Source: Methanocalculus natronophilus (GTDB lineage Archaea; Halobacteriota; Methanomicrobia; Methanomicrobiales; Methanocorpusculaceae). From it: a stretch of DNA of 64,000 nt. The stretch is from contig NZ_JBCEXH010000002.1 in the NCBI RefSeq assembly GCF_038751955.1, positions 62,001-126,000 on the forward strand. The letters are read 5' to 3'. The notes below the pieces were generated by a model. It had not been told where the DNA came from. It saw only the letters and a program-made list of their open reading frames with translations, and searched no databases. Below, in pieces: positions 17,644 through 25,399 of the stretch (position 1 is the first letter of the stretch; each line of letters starts with the position of its first letter). Both the position numbers and the translations under genes were made by a program.

Positions 17644-19326
17644 TTAATCAACCCAGATATAATATGTGCCTCGTTTAGTTCCCATCTGTTGAAACTGAGG
17701 ATATTTCTCCTTTATCCTTTTTAAAAGATGCTTTGCCTGATTCGGATTGATTTTACAAAGATCAGCCACATCTGCCCTCCTGATGCTGCCAGCCTTTTTC
17801 ACATAATCAATAACCATATGTTCATGCTGAAGAGGCTCGAAACCCTTTGCCCGGACATATTCCGCTTCCATATGAAAGCGTTTATAGAGCCATGCTGGCA
17901 GATGATATACCCGACCCCTTCTCTCACCCCGACCTTCTACGAGACCACGTTCATGCAAGTGCTCAAGTAATCTTTGGCCTTCATTAAGCCCTTTCTGAAT
18001 GATCTTTCCGGCAGTAGCTGCATCAATTCGACGATCATAGTATAATGCATTCATGACCATCAGATCATCGAGAGTAAAGACCTTTCCATTCCTCTCCTGT
18101 TCGAAGATGAACGCAGCAAATTCAAGGGATGACTCACCTCCGGGAATTGCTATCCTAACAGCAGAGTTGTCGCTTCTGGAATAATCAGGAGGCGGTCTTC
18201 CATACCGAACCTGCCCCATGTAAATCTTGTCAACCCCACGTCCGGTCTGCTCAATTATCCCGATTCTCTTGAATGCCTCTGCAAGCCGGACATTCCTGGG
18301 TTTTGGTTCATGAACAAGGATATTCTCCAAGGTTATCCCCTCAGGAAAACCGCCGGGATTTGTTATCAGGATATGATCGTGGTGCCACTGGATATATACA
18401 CTCTCCATCCGGCTGTAATCCCGATGTAGGAGAGCATTATTAACCGCTTCACGGAATCCAACTGGTGAATAATCGGGTATCGGATAGCGAAGGAGTCCGA
18501 CAATCTTTTCCCTCTCTTCGTTCCGTGCCTTGAACCGGGACTCGATCTCCTCGATAATTTTTACAATCGGTTCATAAAATGCATCATTCACCCTGACATC
18601 CCCCTGAATGTCAAGAACCTGAAAGTGCACTGTATGTGTTGGCAAAAACCGCTGGATAGAGGAAAGGTGTCCAAGAAGAAGGATTCCGGCAACATTTGGT
18701 ACAAGCGTTCCATTAAGGGTTTCAACAAGGCGAAGGGCTTTTGCAAGCTCTTCGTTTGGGAGTTCAAGGAGTGTTCTGTCACCCCTGAGATTGGTAATGG
18801 CCTGACGAACCCGTTCAAACTCAAGGGGATCGAGATCATCAATAGTTGCACCATCTACGGGAAGTGATGAGAAATCCAGATGTCCAAGATCAACCCGTCT
18901 GGAAACCTGATCCCGTGCATAATAGGGAACTGTTGCAGGTTTTCCATCCGAACCAATCACTCGTCTCAGCGTTTTTCCAGATGCGGTTGAACAGATCTCC
19001 GGATATTGATCCACCTGGATCACGAGAACATCTCCTTTGGGATCAGAAACAATAGAGACTCTCGTATTGATATTGGGGACAGTATTATTGAATATTGCAG
19101 ATTTCAGCCTATTGACATCAGTTACTATACCATTGCGTGGACGGCAGCCAGAAATGACTCCCTCATCTTCAACACCTATGAGGAGGATTCCTCCATTTGT
19201 GTTCGCCATGGCAACAATCTCATCGTAAATCTCCTTATCTGAAAAATTACGTCGTGAATCCGACTTGAATTCCAACTCCAAGGATTCCCCCATTGCAATT
19301 AAAGATGCCAATTCTTTGTCATCCAT
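17644..19326 (-). CDS. AlbA_2 (Schlafen-like) plus HATPase_c_4 regulator
   Basis: 560 residues. The N-terminal AlbA_2 domain shows LELEFKSDSRRN, EIVAMANTNGGILLIGVED and later PYYAR; the centre has the ATPase-like segment VGFREAVNNALLHRDY, PGGFPEG and GRGVDKI typical of the HATPase_c_4 part of COG2865 proteins; the C-terminus has winged-helix segments (YVKKAGSIRRADVADLC). Members are called transcriptional regulators or RecG-like helicases, but no helicase motifs are present here. The family is common in accessory and defence islands, and this copy lies between two long repeat copies (16915 and 21213). A 59-base exact piece of it sits at 15415, and the 3' remnant of a relative sits just upstream at 19552. 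Function is not proven. Confidence 0.88.
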   Translation of the reverse strand: MDDKELASLIAMGESLELEFKSDSRRNFSDKEIYDEIVAMANTNGGILLIGVEDEGVISGCRPRNGIVTDVNRLKSAIFNNTVPNINTRVSIVSDPKGDVLVIQVDQYPEICSTASGKTLRRVIGSDGKPATVPYYARDQVSRRVDLGHLDFSSLPVDGATIDDLDPLEFERVRQAITNLRGDRTLLELPNEELAKALRLVETLNGTLVPNVAGILLLGHLSSIQRFLPTHTVHFQVLDIQGDVRVNDAFYEPIVKIIEEIESRFKARNEEREKIVGLLRYPIPDYSPVGFREAVNNALLHRDYSRMESVYIQWHHDHILITNPGGFPEGITLENILVHEPKPRNVRLAEAFKRIGIIEQTGRGVDKIYMGQVRYGRPPPDYSRSDNSAVRIAIPGGESSLEFAAFIFEQERNGKVFTLDDLMVMNALYYDRRIDAATAGKIIQKGLNEGQRLLEHLHERGLVEGRGERRGRVYHLPAWLYKRFHMEAEYVRAKGFEPLQHEHMVIDYVKKAGSIRRADVADLCKINPNQAKHLLKRIKEKYPQFQQMGTKRGTYYIWVD

Positions 19327-19551
19327 TCATAATTCCTCTGGATTGCTGCCTACGTATATTCACTACCATGCAAAGTATCTCCGTTATCGATCCTCTGTGT
19401 CCATCACGGCAAAGTCCTCCATCGAACACCCACACATAGGGGATTAGTCCCCCAATAATTGAAAACGCTCATGCCTGAACACAATTAAGTATCAAATGAT
19501 TGACTCAACCCCTATTAAAACCCATACGAAACAGAGAAGAGGCCCTTTGTT

Positions 19552-19971
19552 GTGAAGGTCACGGATCATAAAGAATCCCTCATTTGCGATCATCATTGCT
19601 GCTCCCCCTCTGTTGGTATAGATGAGCCAAAGATTGAGGCATCTGAAAACTGGTTTACCATTACTTTCCCGAGAACAGATGTTGAACACACCAAAGAACC
19701 AGAGTCACAGCCAGAGTCACAGCCAGAGTCACAGCCAGAGTCGCTGTCAATGCGCATTTTACATCACCTTGATAAAGGACCAATGGGTAAATCTGAACTT
19801 TCCAGAGCCCTGGGCCAGGCAGAAATCTCTGGCCAGCTGAACCATATCATACGCGTATTGATCAGAAAAGAGTTGATTGCATATACCCTTCCAGAGAAGC
19901 CAGGAAGCAGATTACAAAAGTATCGCCTTACAGAGAAAGGCCGGGTTTCCCTGAAGAAGGGAGCCGGGTAG
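19552..19971 (+). pseudogene. 3' remnant of a second AlbA_2/HATPase_c_4 regulator
   Basis: 139 codons from a GTG. The segment GIDEPKIEASENWFTITFPR is the end of the HATPase_c_4 domain, then comes the repeated ESQP linker (12-base tandem repeat, about 19699-19743) and a C-terminal winged helix (LSMRILHHLDKGPMGKSELS ... SRLQKYRLTEKG), as seen at the C-terminus of longer COG2865 proteins. The AlbA_2 and most of the ATPase part are missing, and the bases before the frame do not continue the family. So this is a truncated gene, opposite in strand to the intact relative at 17644; a start here by chance is possible, and the winged helix could still fold. Confidence 0.7.
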
Positions 19972-20081
19972 TAGATAGCCTGGCAAGAGCCTGGCAGAGC
20001 CATCAAGGTATTCTCCTCGCATGAGCAACCCTGTCAGAAAAGGGATACTGGTATTATGCTTCAGCTGCAATACACGTGCAG

Positions 20082-20591
20082 ATGATAATCGGCATCCTCT
20101 CAGACACCCATGATAACCACCCTGCCATCAGGGAGGCGATCCGGGTCTTTGCCCAACTGGATACCAGACTCGTCCTCCACGCAGGTGATCTCACTTCACC
20201 CCGGTCACTCTGGCTCTTTGAAGCACTCCACTGCGAGATGATCGGGGTCTTTGGCAACTGTGACCGGCAGGAGCAACAGCTCAGGGATGCTGCCAGGCAA
20301 TGCGGCACTATGCAGGTAGAGAGTCATGCTGCTGACCTCTCCATCAGCGGGCTCAGGATCGGGATGGTGCATGGGGATGATCCAATGTCGGTGATCCAGC
20401 TCGCCGAGGCGGATGTCTATGACGTCATCATCTCCGGCCATACCCACCGCCCTTCGATCAAGAGATCAGATGATACGCTTTTGATCAATCCCGGCGAGGC
20501 GTGCGGGGAGCGGTATGGCAATCCAACAGTTGCCATCCTGGATACAGAAAGAGACGAGGCCGGGATACTCCCACTCCCACACCGGTGTTAA
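20082..20591 (+). CDS. YfcE/MJ0936-type metallophosphoesterase
   Basis: 169 residues from the ATG at 20082 (a GTG two codons earlier is also possible). It shows all the calcineurin-like motifs: GILSDTHDN, LHAGDL, GVFGNCD, MVHGDD and ISGHTHRP. This is the compact single-domain form that needs two divalent metals, usually with phosphodiesterase activity on small substrates. It stands alone between accessory genes and is convergent with the lipoprotein gene at 20653. Confidence 0.92.
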   Translation: MIIGILSDTHDNHPAIREAIRVFAQLDTRLVLHAGDLTSPRSLWLFEALHCEMIGVFGNCDRQEQQLRDAARQCGTMQVESHAADLSISGLRIGMVHGDDPMSVIQLAEADVYDVIISGHTHRPSIKRSDDTLLINPGEACGERYGNPTVAILDTERDEAGILPLPHRC

Positions 20592-20652
20592 ACAACCCAC
20601 GCAGAAACCCAGGGATGTGCAGCCGCTCCAACCCCACTTCCGGCTCCTCCTA

Positions 20653-21093
20653 TCAGGTGACCCGTCCAAAGGCCAGGATCTCACGATCCCCGGGCCCGTA
20701 CATGGTGAGGATATCACCTTCAATCTCAAACGACTGCACCCGCGTGAGAAGGTAGAGATACCGCATCTCCTGCTCCATCACGCGCTCGTCATCGCAGGAG
20801 AGACCGGTTGCCACTGGAGAGCTCATCACTATCGCACCTCTGCCTTCCCGGTACTCTGCAGAATAGCTGTTGCATCCGGCATGTCCGCTCAGAGTCCCGT
20901 CATCTGAGAAGGATATGGTCGCCTGCACTGCAGCCCTGGTCAGCTGACCATCACGATCCTCATATGCTGCCAGCACCCATGAGGTGCCAGAGAGTCCTGA
21001 GGAATCAAGAAGGCACCCCGCTGTCAGGAACAGGGCTGCCACCAGGCACAGGGCTGCCACGAGGAACGGGGTTGCAGGCAGACGCCGGTTCAT
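20653..21093 (-). CDS. META-domain lipoprotein
   Basis: 146 residues from the Met at 21093 (MNRRLPATPF), chosen because it begins a lipoprotein signal peptide with hydrophobic core and lipobox LTAGC; an upstream in-frame start at 21183 would put 30 polar residues before it. The mature part is a META (HslJ-like) domain: GLSGTSWVLAAYED, ISFSDDGTLSGHAGCNSYSA, and MEQEMRYLYLLTRVQSFEI. It should be anchored at the outer face of the membrane. The role of such proteins is not well known; in bacteria HslJ is linked to novobiocin resistance and heat. Confidence 0.88.
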   Translation of the reverse strand: MNRRLPATPFLVAALCLVAALFLTAGCLLDSSGLSGTSWVLAAYEDRDGQLTRAAVQATISFSDDGTLSGHAGCNSYSAEYREGRGAIVMSSPVATGLSCDDERVMEQEMRYLYLLTRVQSFEIEGDILTMYGPGDREILAFGRVT

Positions 21094-21212
21094 CCGGATA
21101 CAGGAGCGTTTCGATTCGGCCAGGTTGTCAGTTGTTTGATGCATCTGTACAATTGTCTGATGCATCGTGGCACATAAATGCATAGCAGAGGCTTTTCACT
21201 GAGCGAGTGAAA

Positions 21213-21790
21213 TTTGACTCTTCTCCAAAATTCTGATCACTCGTGTTTTTCCTGAGTTCTTCGGAACGTGGAAAAAGATCCCGGGTAAGAGATCCTGATG
21301 CAGCAACCGGATAATTGGGAGTTGAGTGAAGCAGTTGCGGCGCGGGTATCGGGGGGCGGGGTCAGCGAAAGAGACAGGCTTGCAGAGGTGATACGCCCTT
21401 GCTCAAAAGAGCAATCCGTCAGGACGATTCGTAGAATCGGGGCATATCTCCTCTGAAAGCCAGATGGAGCATTCCCGCCCCTCCCGCGCCAGCATCTGCG
21501 TTCAGCCAGTACAACCTCCCTTGCGAAGCATGTGCGGACGGGGGTAGGGGCGGTTGGGGGCTTCTGACACGCGAGTACCAGAGCCCCTATCCTGGCGTCA
21601 CTCCATGCCTGTCTCTGACTCTTCTACCACCAATAAGCTTAAAGACAGAAGATGAAGTAAATTGTATGAATGTCAAAATATATTATGAAATTTTATTATC
21701 TACATTGGTCAGACAATAGCGAATTGAGACTATTCATGTATTATGATGACCTTTGGATAGCAATGACCTTTAGAAATATGGAGAAGAACC
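21213..21790 (+). repeat. Dispersed structured repeat, copy B (long form)
   Basis: About 578 bases, very similar to 16915-17504 and in the same orientation. The first stem-loop is kept with another loop (TTGCTC-AAAA-GAGCAA, 21399-21414), as are the second stem and the long GC-rich hairpin. Small insertions and deletions between A and B lie mostly in the first 280 bases, whereas the last ~300 bases are nearly identical. Copies A and B bracket a 3.7-kb segment with the AlbA_2 gene, its relative's remnant, the phosphoesterase and the META lipoprotein. A recombination between them would delete that segment. Confidence 0.85.
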
Positions 21791-21816
21791 CAAAATTGTT
21801 TTTCAAAGGTTCGTGA
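21670..21816 (+). CDS. Small ORF in repeat copy B
   Basis: 48 codons, MSKYIMKFYYLHWSDNSEL to a TGA at 21814. It is homologous to the first 40 residues of the small ORF in copy A; after MEKN the sequence changes to PKLFFKGS and stops. Thus the conserved part ends where the repeat ends. Family unknown. Low confidence that it is translated, but the frame is preserved in both copies. Confidence 0.4.
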   Translation: MSKYIMKFYYLHWSDNSELRLFMYYDDLWIAMTFRNMEKNPKLFFKGS

Positions 21817-21833
21817 AACCAATACCGGGTACA

Positions 21834-22022
21834 TCACAGTGCATCCAGAGGAATGAACTCTTCAGTTTCTAAAATCGTATTCCAGCGTTCATTCAGGTTC
21901 TTCCAGTTCACTTCACGAAGCAGCTTCTGGATGATGGCATCATAACTCTCACCTTCTTTGCCAGCGCTCCGGAGCATCTCTTTTGTCTCGGCAGATACTG
22001 GTATGGTCGTTATGGATCCCAT
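21834..22022 (-). CDS. VapB-like antitoxin without a visible toxin
   Basis: 62 residues from the ATG at 22022 (three codons after a possible earlier start). The sequence SITTIPVSAETKEMLRSAGK, then GESYDAIIQKLL, is typical of small archaeal RHH/VapB-like antitoxins (DUF7557 type). In such modules a RelE/ParE or VapC toxin usually follows directly. Here the sequence downstream on the same strand is repeat copy B, 44 bases away, and no toxin is seen. It therefore looks like an orphan, possibly left after the repeat arrived. Confidence 0.7.
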   Translation of the reverse strand: MGSITTIPVSAETKEMLRSAGKEGESYDAIIQKLLREVNWKNLNERWNTILETEEFIPLDAL

Positions 22023-22142
22023 AACCACCATATTATCTTCTCAAGCATAAGAGGTTTTCTTCACCACCGGCCTGAACCGGGGGGAGCAGTCGCATGCCCT
22101 CGCATACAGGCATCCTGGCAGGGGGTATGGATGACATGACCA

Positions 22143-23918
22143 TCAGGCAGACTTTTCTCCGTCAAGAAGGCGATCAAGCATCGATCTGCACCGCCTCAGC
22201 TCATCCTCATACTCAACCTGGCGGGTCACGTCCAGCCCGGTGCTGACGATATGGGTAACAGATCCAGACTCATCGCAGATGACCGAGTTTGACCACTCAA
22301 TCGTTCTTCCCCGCCCATCTTTTCCAGGCCAGACTGCCCGGATCGTGGTGCTTCTCTTCGCCTCAAGGAGCGTATCAATATGGGCCTGCACCTCATTGAT
22401 CTCCTCCTGCTTCTGGAGAAGCTCTGAGATATGCCTCCCGACCACCTCCTCTGCAAGAAAACCTGTCAGTTCCTCGGTTCTCCGGTTGATCCGGAGAATG
22501 GTCCCTTTTGGATCCAGGACAAAGATCGCCGCATCCACGGTCGAGAGAAGCGTATGGAGCAGATCGCGTTCCCTCCGTGCAACCTGCTCGGCCTCCATCC
22601 ATTCCAGTGACCAGCCTATCCTCGCTGCAAATTTGGCAAGCAGGCTCTCCTTGCTCTCATAGTACTCAGGATCCTCCTCTCTCCCCCCAAAACCAGCCTC
22701 AAGCTGGCCGGCAGGCGTTCCATGCACCGTAATCGGCATGGAGAAGATAAAAGGAAGGCCATCAGGCAGGCCACTCTCACAGACCATCTCCCCGTACGTG
22801 ATCCTGATGGCAGCCGTACCCTGTTCGGACCAGCACTTCCCGATGACCCTGACCAGCTCTGAGAGGATCTCACCGATTGTGCTCTTTGAATCAAGTGTAC
22901 TGACAAAGCGGTGGATACATTCGATCTCCCTGACCCTCCGTTCAAGCTGTTCTTTCCGGGAGAGAAGCTCAAGCTCCATCTCTTTTCTGTCGGTAATATC
23001 ATTGCCAACCGAGAGAACACCAACTACCTCACCATCCTCATTCAGGATAGCCCGGTTCGACCACCGGAACCAGACAAGGCGGCCGTCTTTGGTGATATTG
23101 GCATTCTCGTTCAGCCTGTACCGATCGGTATCGGTGCATATCTTCTGTATCAGATCCCGCAGATCACGGCCCGTCATCTCATTTGGCGGAACTATCGTCC
23201 CGATAACGCTTTTGCCAAGCACCTCTTCCTTCGAATAACCGAAAAAGCTCTCTGCAAACTCATTAAAGAAGAGGATACGGCCCTCCACATCAAGCTTCAG
23301 GATGATCGCATGCGCCATCTCGACAAGTTCGCGGTACTGCTGTTCACTCTCCCTGAGCGCCTCGAGCGCAGTTACAGAGTCAGTGATATCGACCATGACA
23401 ATGACATAGACATCACGGTGCCCGTCATCAAACGACGGGATGATCCTGGTGTGAAGATACGTGATCTCCCCGGACACGTTCTCAACTGCATGCTCGATCA
23501 CCTGCTCGGTATCACTCACTTGATCTGCAAGAAGCAGGCAGAGATCATGGATTGCGGGATCTGAAACCGGCAGGTACCGGATGTCCTGTCCTGTCACCCT
23601 GTCACCGGAGACACCAAGAAAATCAGTAGATGCCTGGTTGATGAAGAGCACCCTGAGATCCGTATCAAGAATAATGATCCTCTCACTCATCGTCTGGATA
23701 AGCGAGGGGAGGGGGACACGATATGCGAGTGAATAGATCTTCGCCTTCCCAAAGGTGCGCATCTCCACCTGCCCTGCTGCATACATGCTTGCAAGATACC
23801 GTCCGGTGGAGTGCTTGTTCCTCCCAAGCGCCTCTGCAACCTCTGTGACACTCAGCCCGTTTGGGTGTCTCTTCAGCAGATCGTGGATCGCACGCTCTTC
23901 ATCCTGCTGGTTCTCCAT
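22143..23918 (-). CDS. HTH-PAS-PAS-GAF-PAS sensor regulator without kinase domain
   Basis: 591 residues. The N-terminal ~65 residues form a winged helix (LSVTEVAEALGRNKHSTGRYLASMYAAGQVEM). Then come PAS domains at about 70-190 and 200-320, a GAF-like region (about 335-455) and a third PAS (about 460-580), ending in a short helix. There is no HisKA or ATPase, so it is most likely a one-component regulator that changes DNA binding in response to small ligands or redox state. The N-terminal HTH is related to that of the HTH-kinase at 29484. It is divergent from the exporter genes at 24068-27631, and the AT-rich spacer holds promoters for both, so it may control them (inference). Confidence 0.85.
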   Translation of the reverse strand: MENQQDEERAIHDLLKRHPNGLSVTEVAEALGRNKHSTGRYLASMYAAGQVEMRTFGKAKIYSLAYRVPLPSLIQTMSERIIILDTDLRVLFINQASTDFLGVSGDRVTGQDIRYLPVSDPAIHDLCLLLADQVSDTEQVIEHAVENVSGEITYLHTRIIPSFDDGHRDVYVIVMVDITDSVTALEALRESEQQYRELVEMAHAIILKLDVEGRILFFNEFAESFFGYSKEEVLGKSVIGTIVPPNEMTGRDLRDLIQKICTDTDRYRLNENANITKDGRLVWFRWSNRAILNEDGEVVGVLSVGNDITDRKEMELELLSRKEQLERRVREIECIHRFVSTLDSKSTIGEILSELVRVIGKCWSEQGTAAIRITYGEMVCESGLPDGLPFIFSMPITVHGTPAGQLEAGFGGREEDPEYYESKESLLAKFAARIGWSLEWMEAEQVARRERDLLHTLLSTVDAAIFVLDPKGTILRINRRTEELTGFLAEEVVGRHISELLQKQEEINEVQAHIDTLLEAKRSTTIRAVWPGKDGRGRTIEWSNSVICDESGSVTHIVSTGLDVTRQVEYEDELRRCRSMLDRLLDGEKSA

Positions 23919-23934
23919 TGTGAATAGTTGCTAT

Positions 23935-24030
23935 TTTTAAATATTTAAATATATCTACATAAGGTAACAACCGATACTTCCAACACCACCCACATAAGTA
24001 ACACATAGCAATTAAACTTAAATATAATAA
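23935..24030. promoter_or_regulatory. Divergent promoter region with TATA-like boxes and a short repeat
   Basis: The spacer between the HTH-PAS gene and the surface-protein gene is very AT-rich. TTTTTAAATATTTAAATATAT (about 23934-23954) can serve as TATA box for the minus gene and CTTAAATATAATAA (about 24017-24030) for the plus gene. Between them ACATAAGGTAACA (from 23957) and ACATAAGTAACACA (from 23992) form an imperfect direct repeat that could be an operator. Confidence 0.55.
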
Positions 24031-24067
24031 AAATCCACCACTATACTCATACCAAAAGGAGATGTAC

Positions 24068-25369
24068 ATGACGAGACAGTCAACCCTGCCAGAGAGCTGC
24101 ATCCGGGTCTTCCTCCTGATAACACTCGCAGCAGCCCTTATCATTACACCGGCAGTTGCCGGCGAGAAATTCCTGTACGGATCACCCGACCTCCGGGTTG
24201 CCATCACCGGGACAAACGAGTTCACACCCGGCGAGGAGGCAACAGTCAATCTTCGTGTTGAGAACACGGGACTGACCACCATCAAGATAGTCAGAAGCGA
24301 CATTGTAGCTCGTGACGATCGGCCCGATACCGCAAAAATGGCGGTCGTGAAGCTCAAATCCGGTGATGCACCACTCTCAATAAAAACTGATCCCCAGATG
24401 ATCGGCGATATCACAGGGGGGAGCAGCGCCACTGCGTCATTTACGATCCAGCTTGATGAAGACGCAAAAGCAGGAACCTATACCATACCAGTCAGTATTG
24501 AATACACCTATCTTTCAAGTGCCGATCAGCATGGAGACGACTTTATCAGGTACTTCTATAACACAAAAGTTATCGAGAAAGACCTCAGGATCGTCATCAA
24601 ACCCGATGTGAGGCTTGCAGTCACAGATATCGAAACTGAAGCAGTCAATGTCGGCACAGAAGGATATGTCACCCTTACAGTCCATAATACCGGAAAAGAG
24701 GATGCACGATCAGCAACCCTCAGGATCGAGCGGAGCGGTGCAAGCCCGCTTATCCCAACAGATGCAAGCTCCTATATCGGCGATTTCCCCTCAGGCGCAG
24801 TCGTGACCAGCACCTTCAAAGTCTCAACCTCCAAAAATGCTGAGCCGGGCCAGTACCCATTGAATGTACTGGTTGAATATAAAGACAGAAACGGCCAGGT
24901 GAAGCATTCAGACCCGAGGACAATCGGTGTCACAACCGGCGGTAAGATCGAATTTACTGCCGTTTCCCCTCCGGTAGCCGTAAGCCCTGGCCAGAACACA
25001 GTCATTGATGTGGAATACAAAAATATCGGTGATGCACCTGTGTATCGGGCAACCGCCAGGATATCGGCAGTTGATCCCTTCACCTCAAATGATGATACCG
25101 CATATCTTGGCGACATGGCTCCGGGAGAGACAAAAACCGCTCGATATATCCTGAATGTCGATTCAACCGCTACTGAGAAGATTTACGGGCTCGACTCCGA
25201 GATCCGGTACAGAGACGCACTTGACAACACCCAGATCTCAAAGACGATGAAGGTCGAGGTGGAGGTTGTCCCGCGTGAAGCTGCACTTCCAGTAGTAGCA
25301 ATCGGCGCAATCCTGATTGTTGCAGCCGGACTTGGATACTGGTACTACCGCAAGCAGCAGCAGCAGTAA
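24068..25369 (+). CDS. COG1361-type surface protein with CARDB-like repeats
   Basis: 433 residues. The start at 24068 is preferred over the ATG at 24062 because the GGAG at 24058 has proper spacing to it. A signal peptide (VFLLITLAAALIITPAVAG) is followed by three immunoglobulin-like domains of about 120 residues, each with the pattern 'nvgtegyvtLtVhNtG' (e.g. EATVNLRVENTGL, GYVTLTVHNTGKED, TVIDVEYKNIGD), and a C-terminal transmembrane helix with a short basic tail (VVAIGAILIVAAGLGYWYYRK). It should sit outside the membrane. The RND exporter gene starts 30 bases downstream, so this protein probably acts as a periplasm-like adaptor or partner of the pump, taking the place of a membrane fusion protein. 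Confidence 0.87.
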   Translation: MTRQSTLPESCIRVFLLITLAAALIITPAVAGEKFLYGSPDLRVAITGTNEFTPGEEATVNLRVENTGLTTIKIVRSDIVARDDRPDTAKMAVVKLKSGDAPLSIKTDPQMIGDITGGSSATASFTIQLDEDAKAGTYTIPVSIEYTYLSSADQHGDDFIRYFYNTKVIEKDLRIVIKPDVRLAVTDIETEAVNVGTEGYVTLTVHNTGKEDARSATLRIERSGASPLIPTDASSYIGDFPSGAVVTSTFKVSTSKNAEPGQYPLNVLVEYKDRNGQVKHSDPRTIGVTTGGKIEFTAVSPPVAVSPGQNTVIDVEYKNIGDAPVYRATARISAVDPFTSNDDTAYLGDMAPGETKTARYILNVDSTATEKIYGLDSEIRYRDALDNTQISKTMKVEVEVVPREAALPVVAIGAILIVAAGLGYWYYRKQQQQ

Positions 25370-25399
25370 ATCCGGATCTGCGAGGAGTGAACCCCCAGT

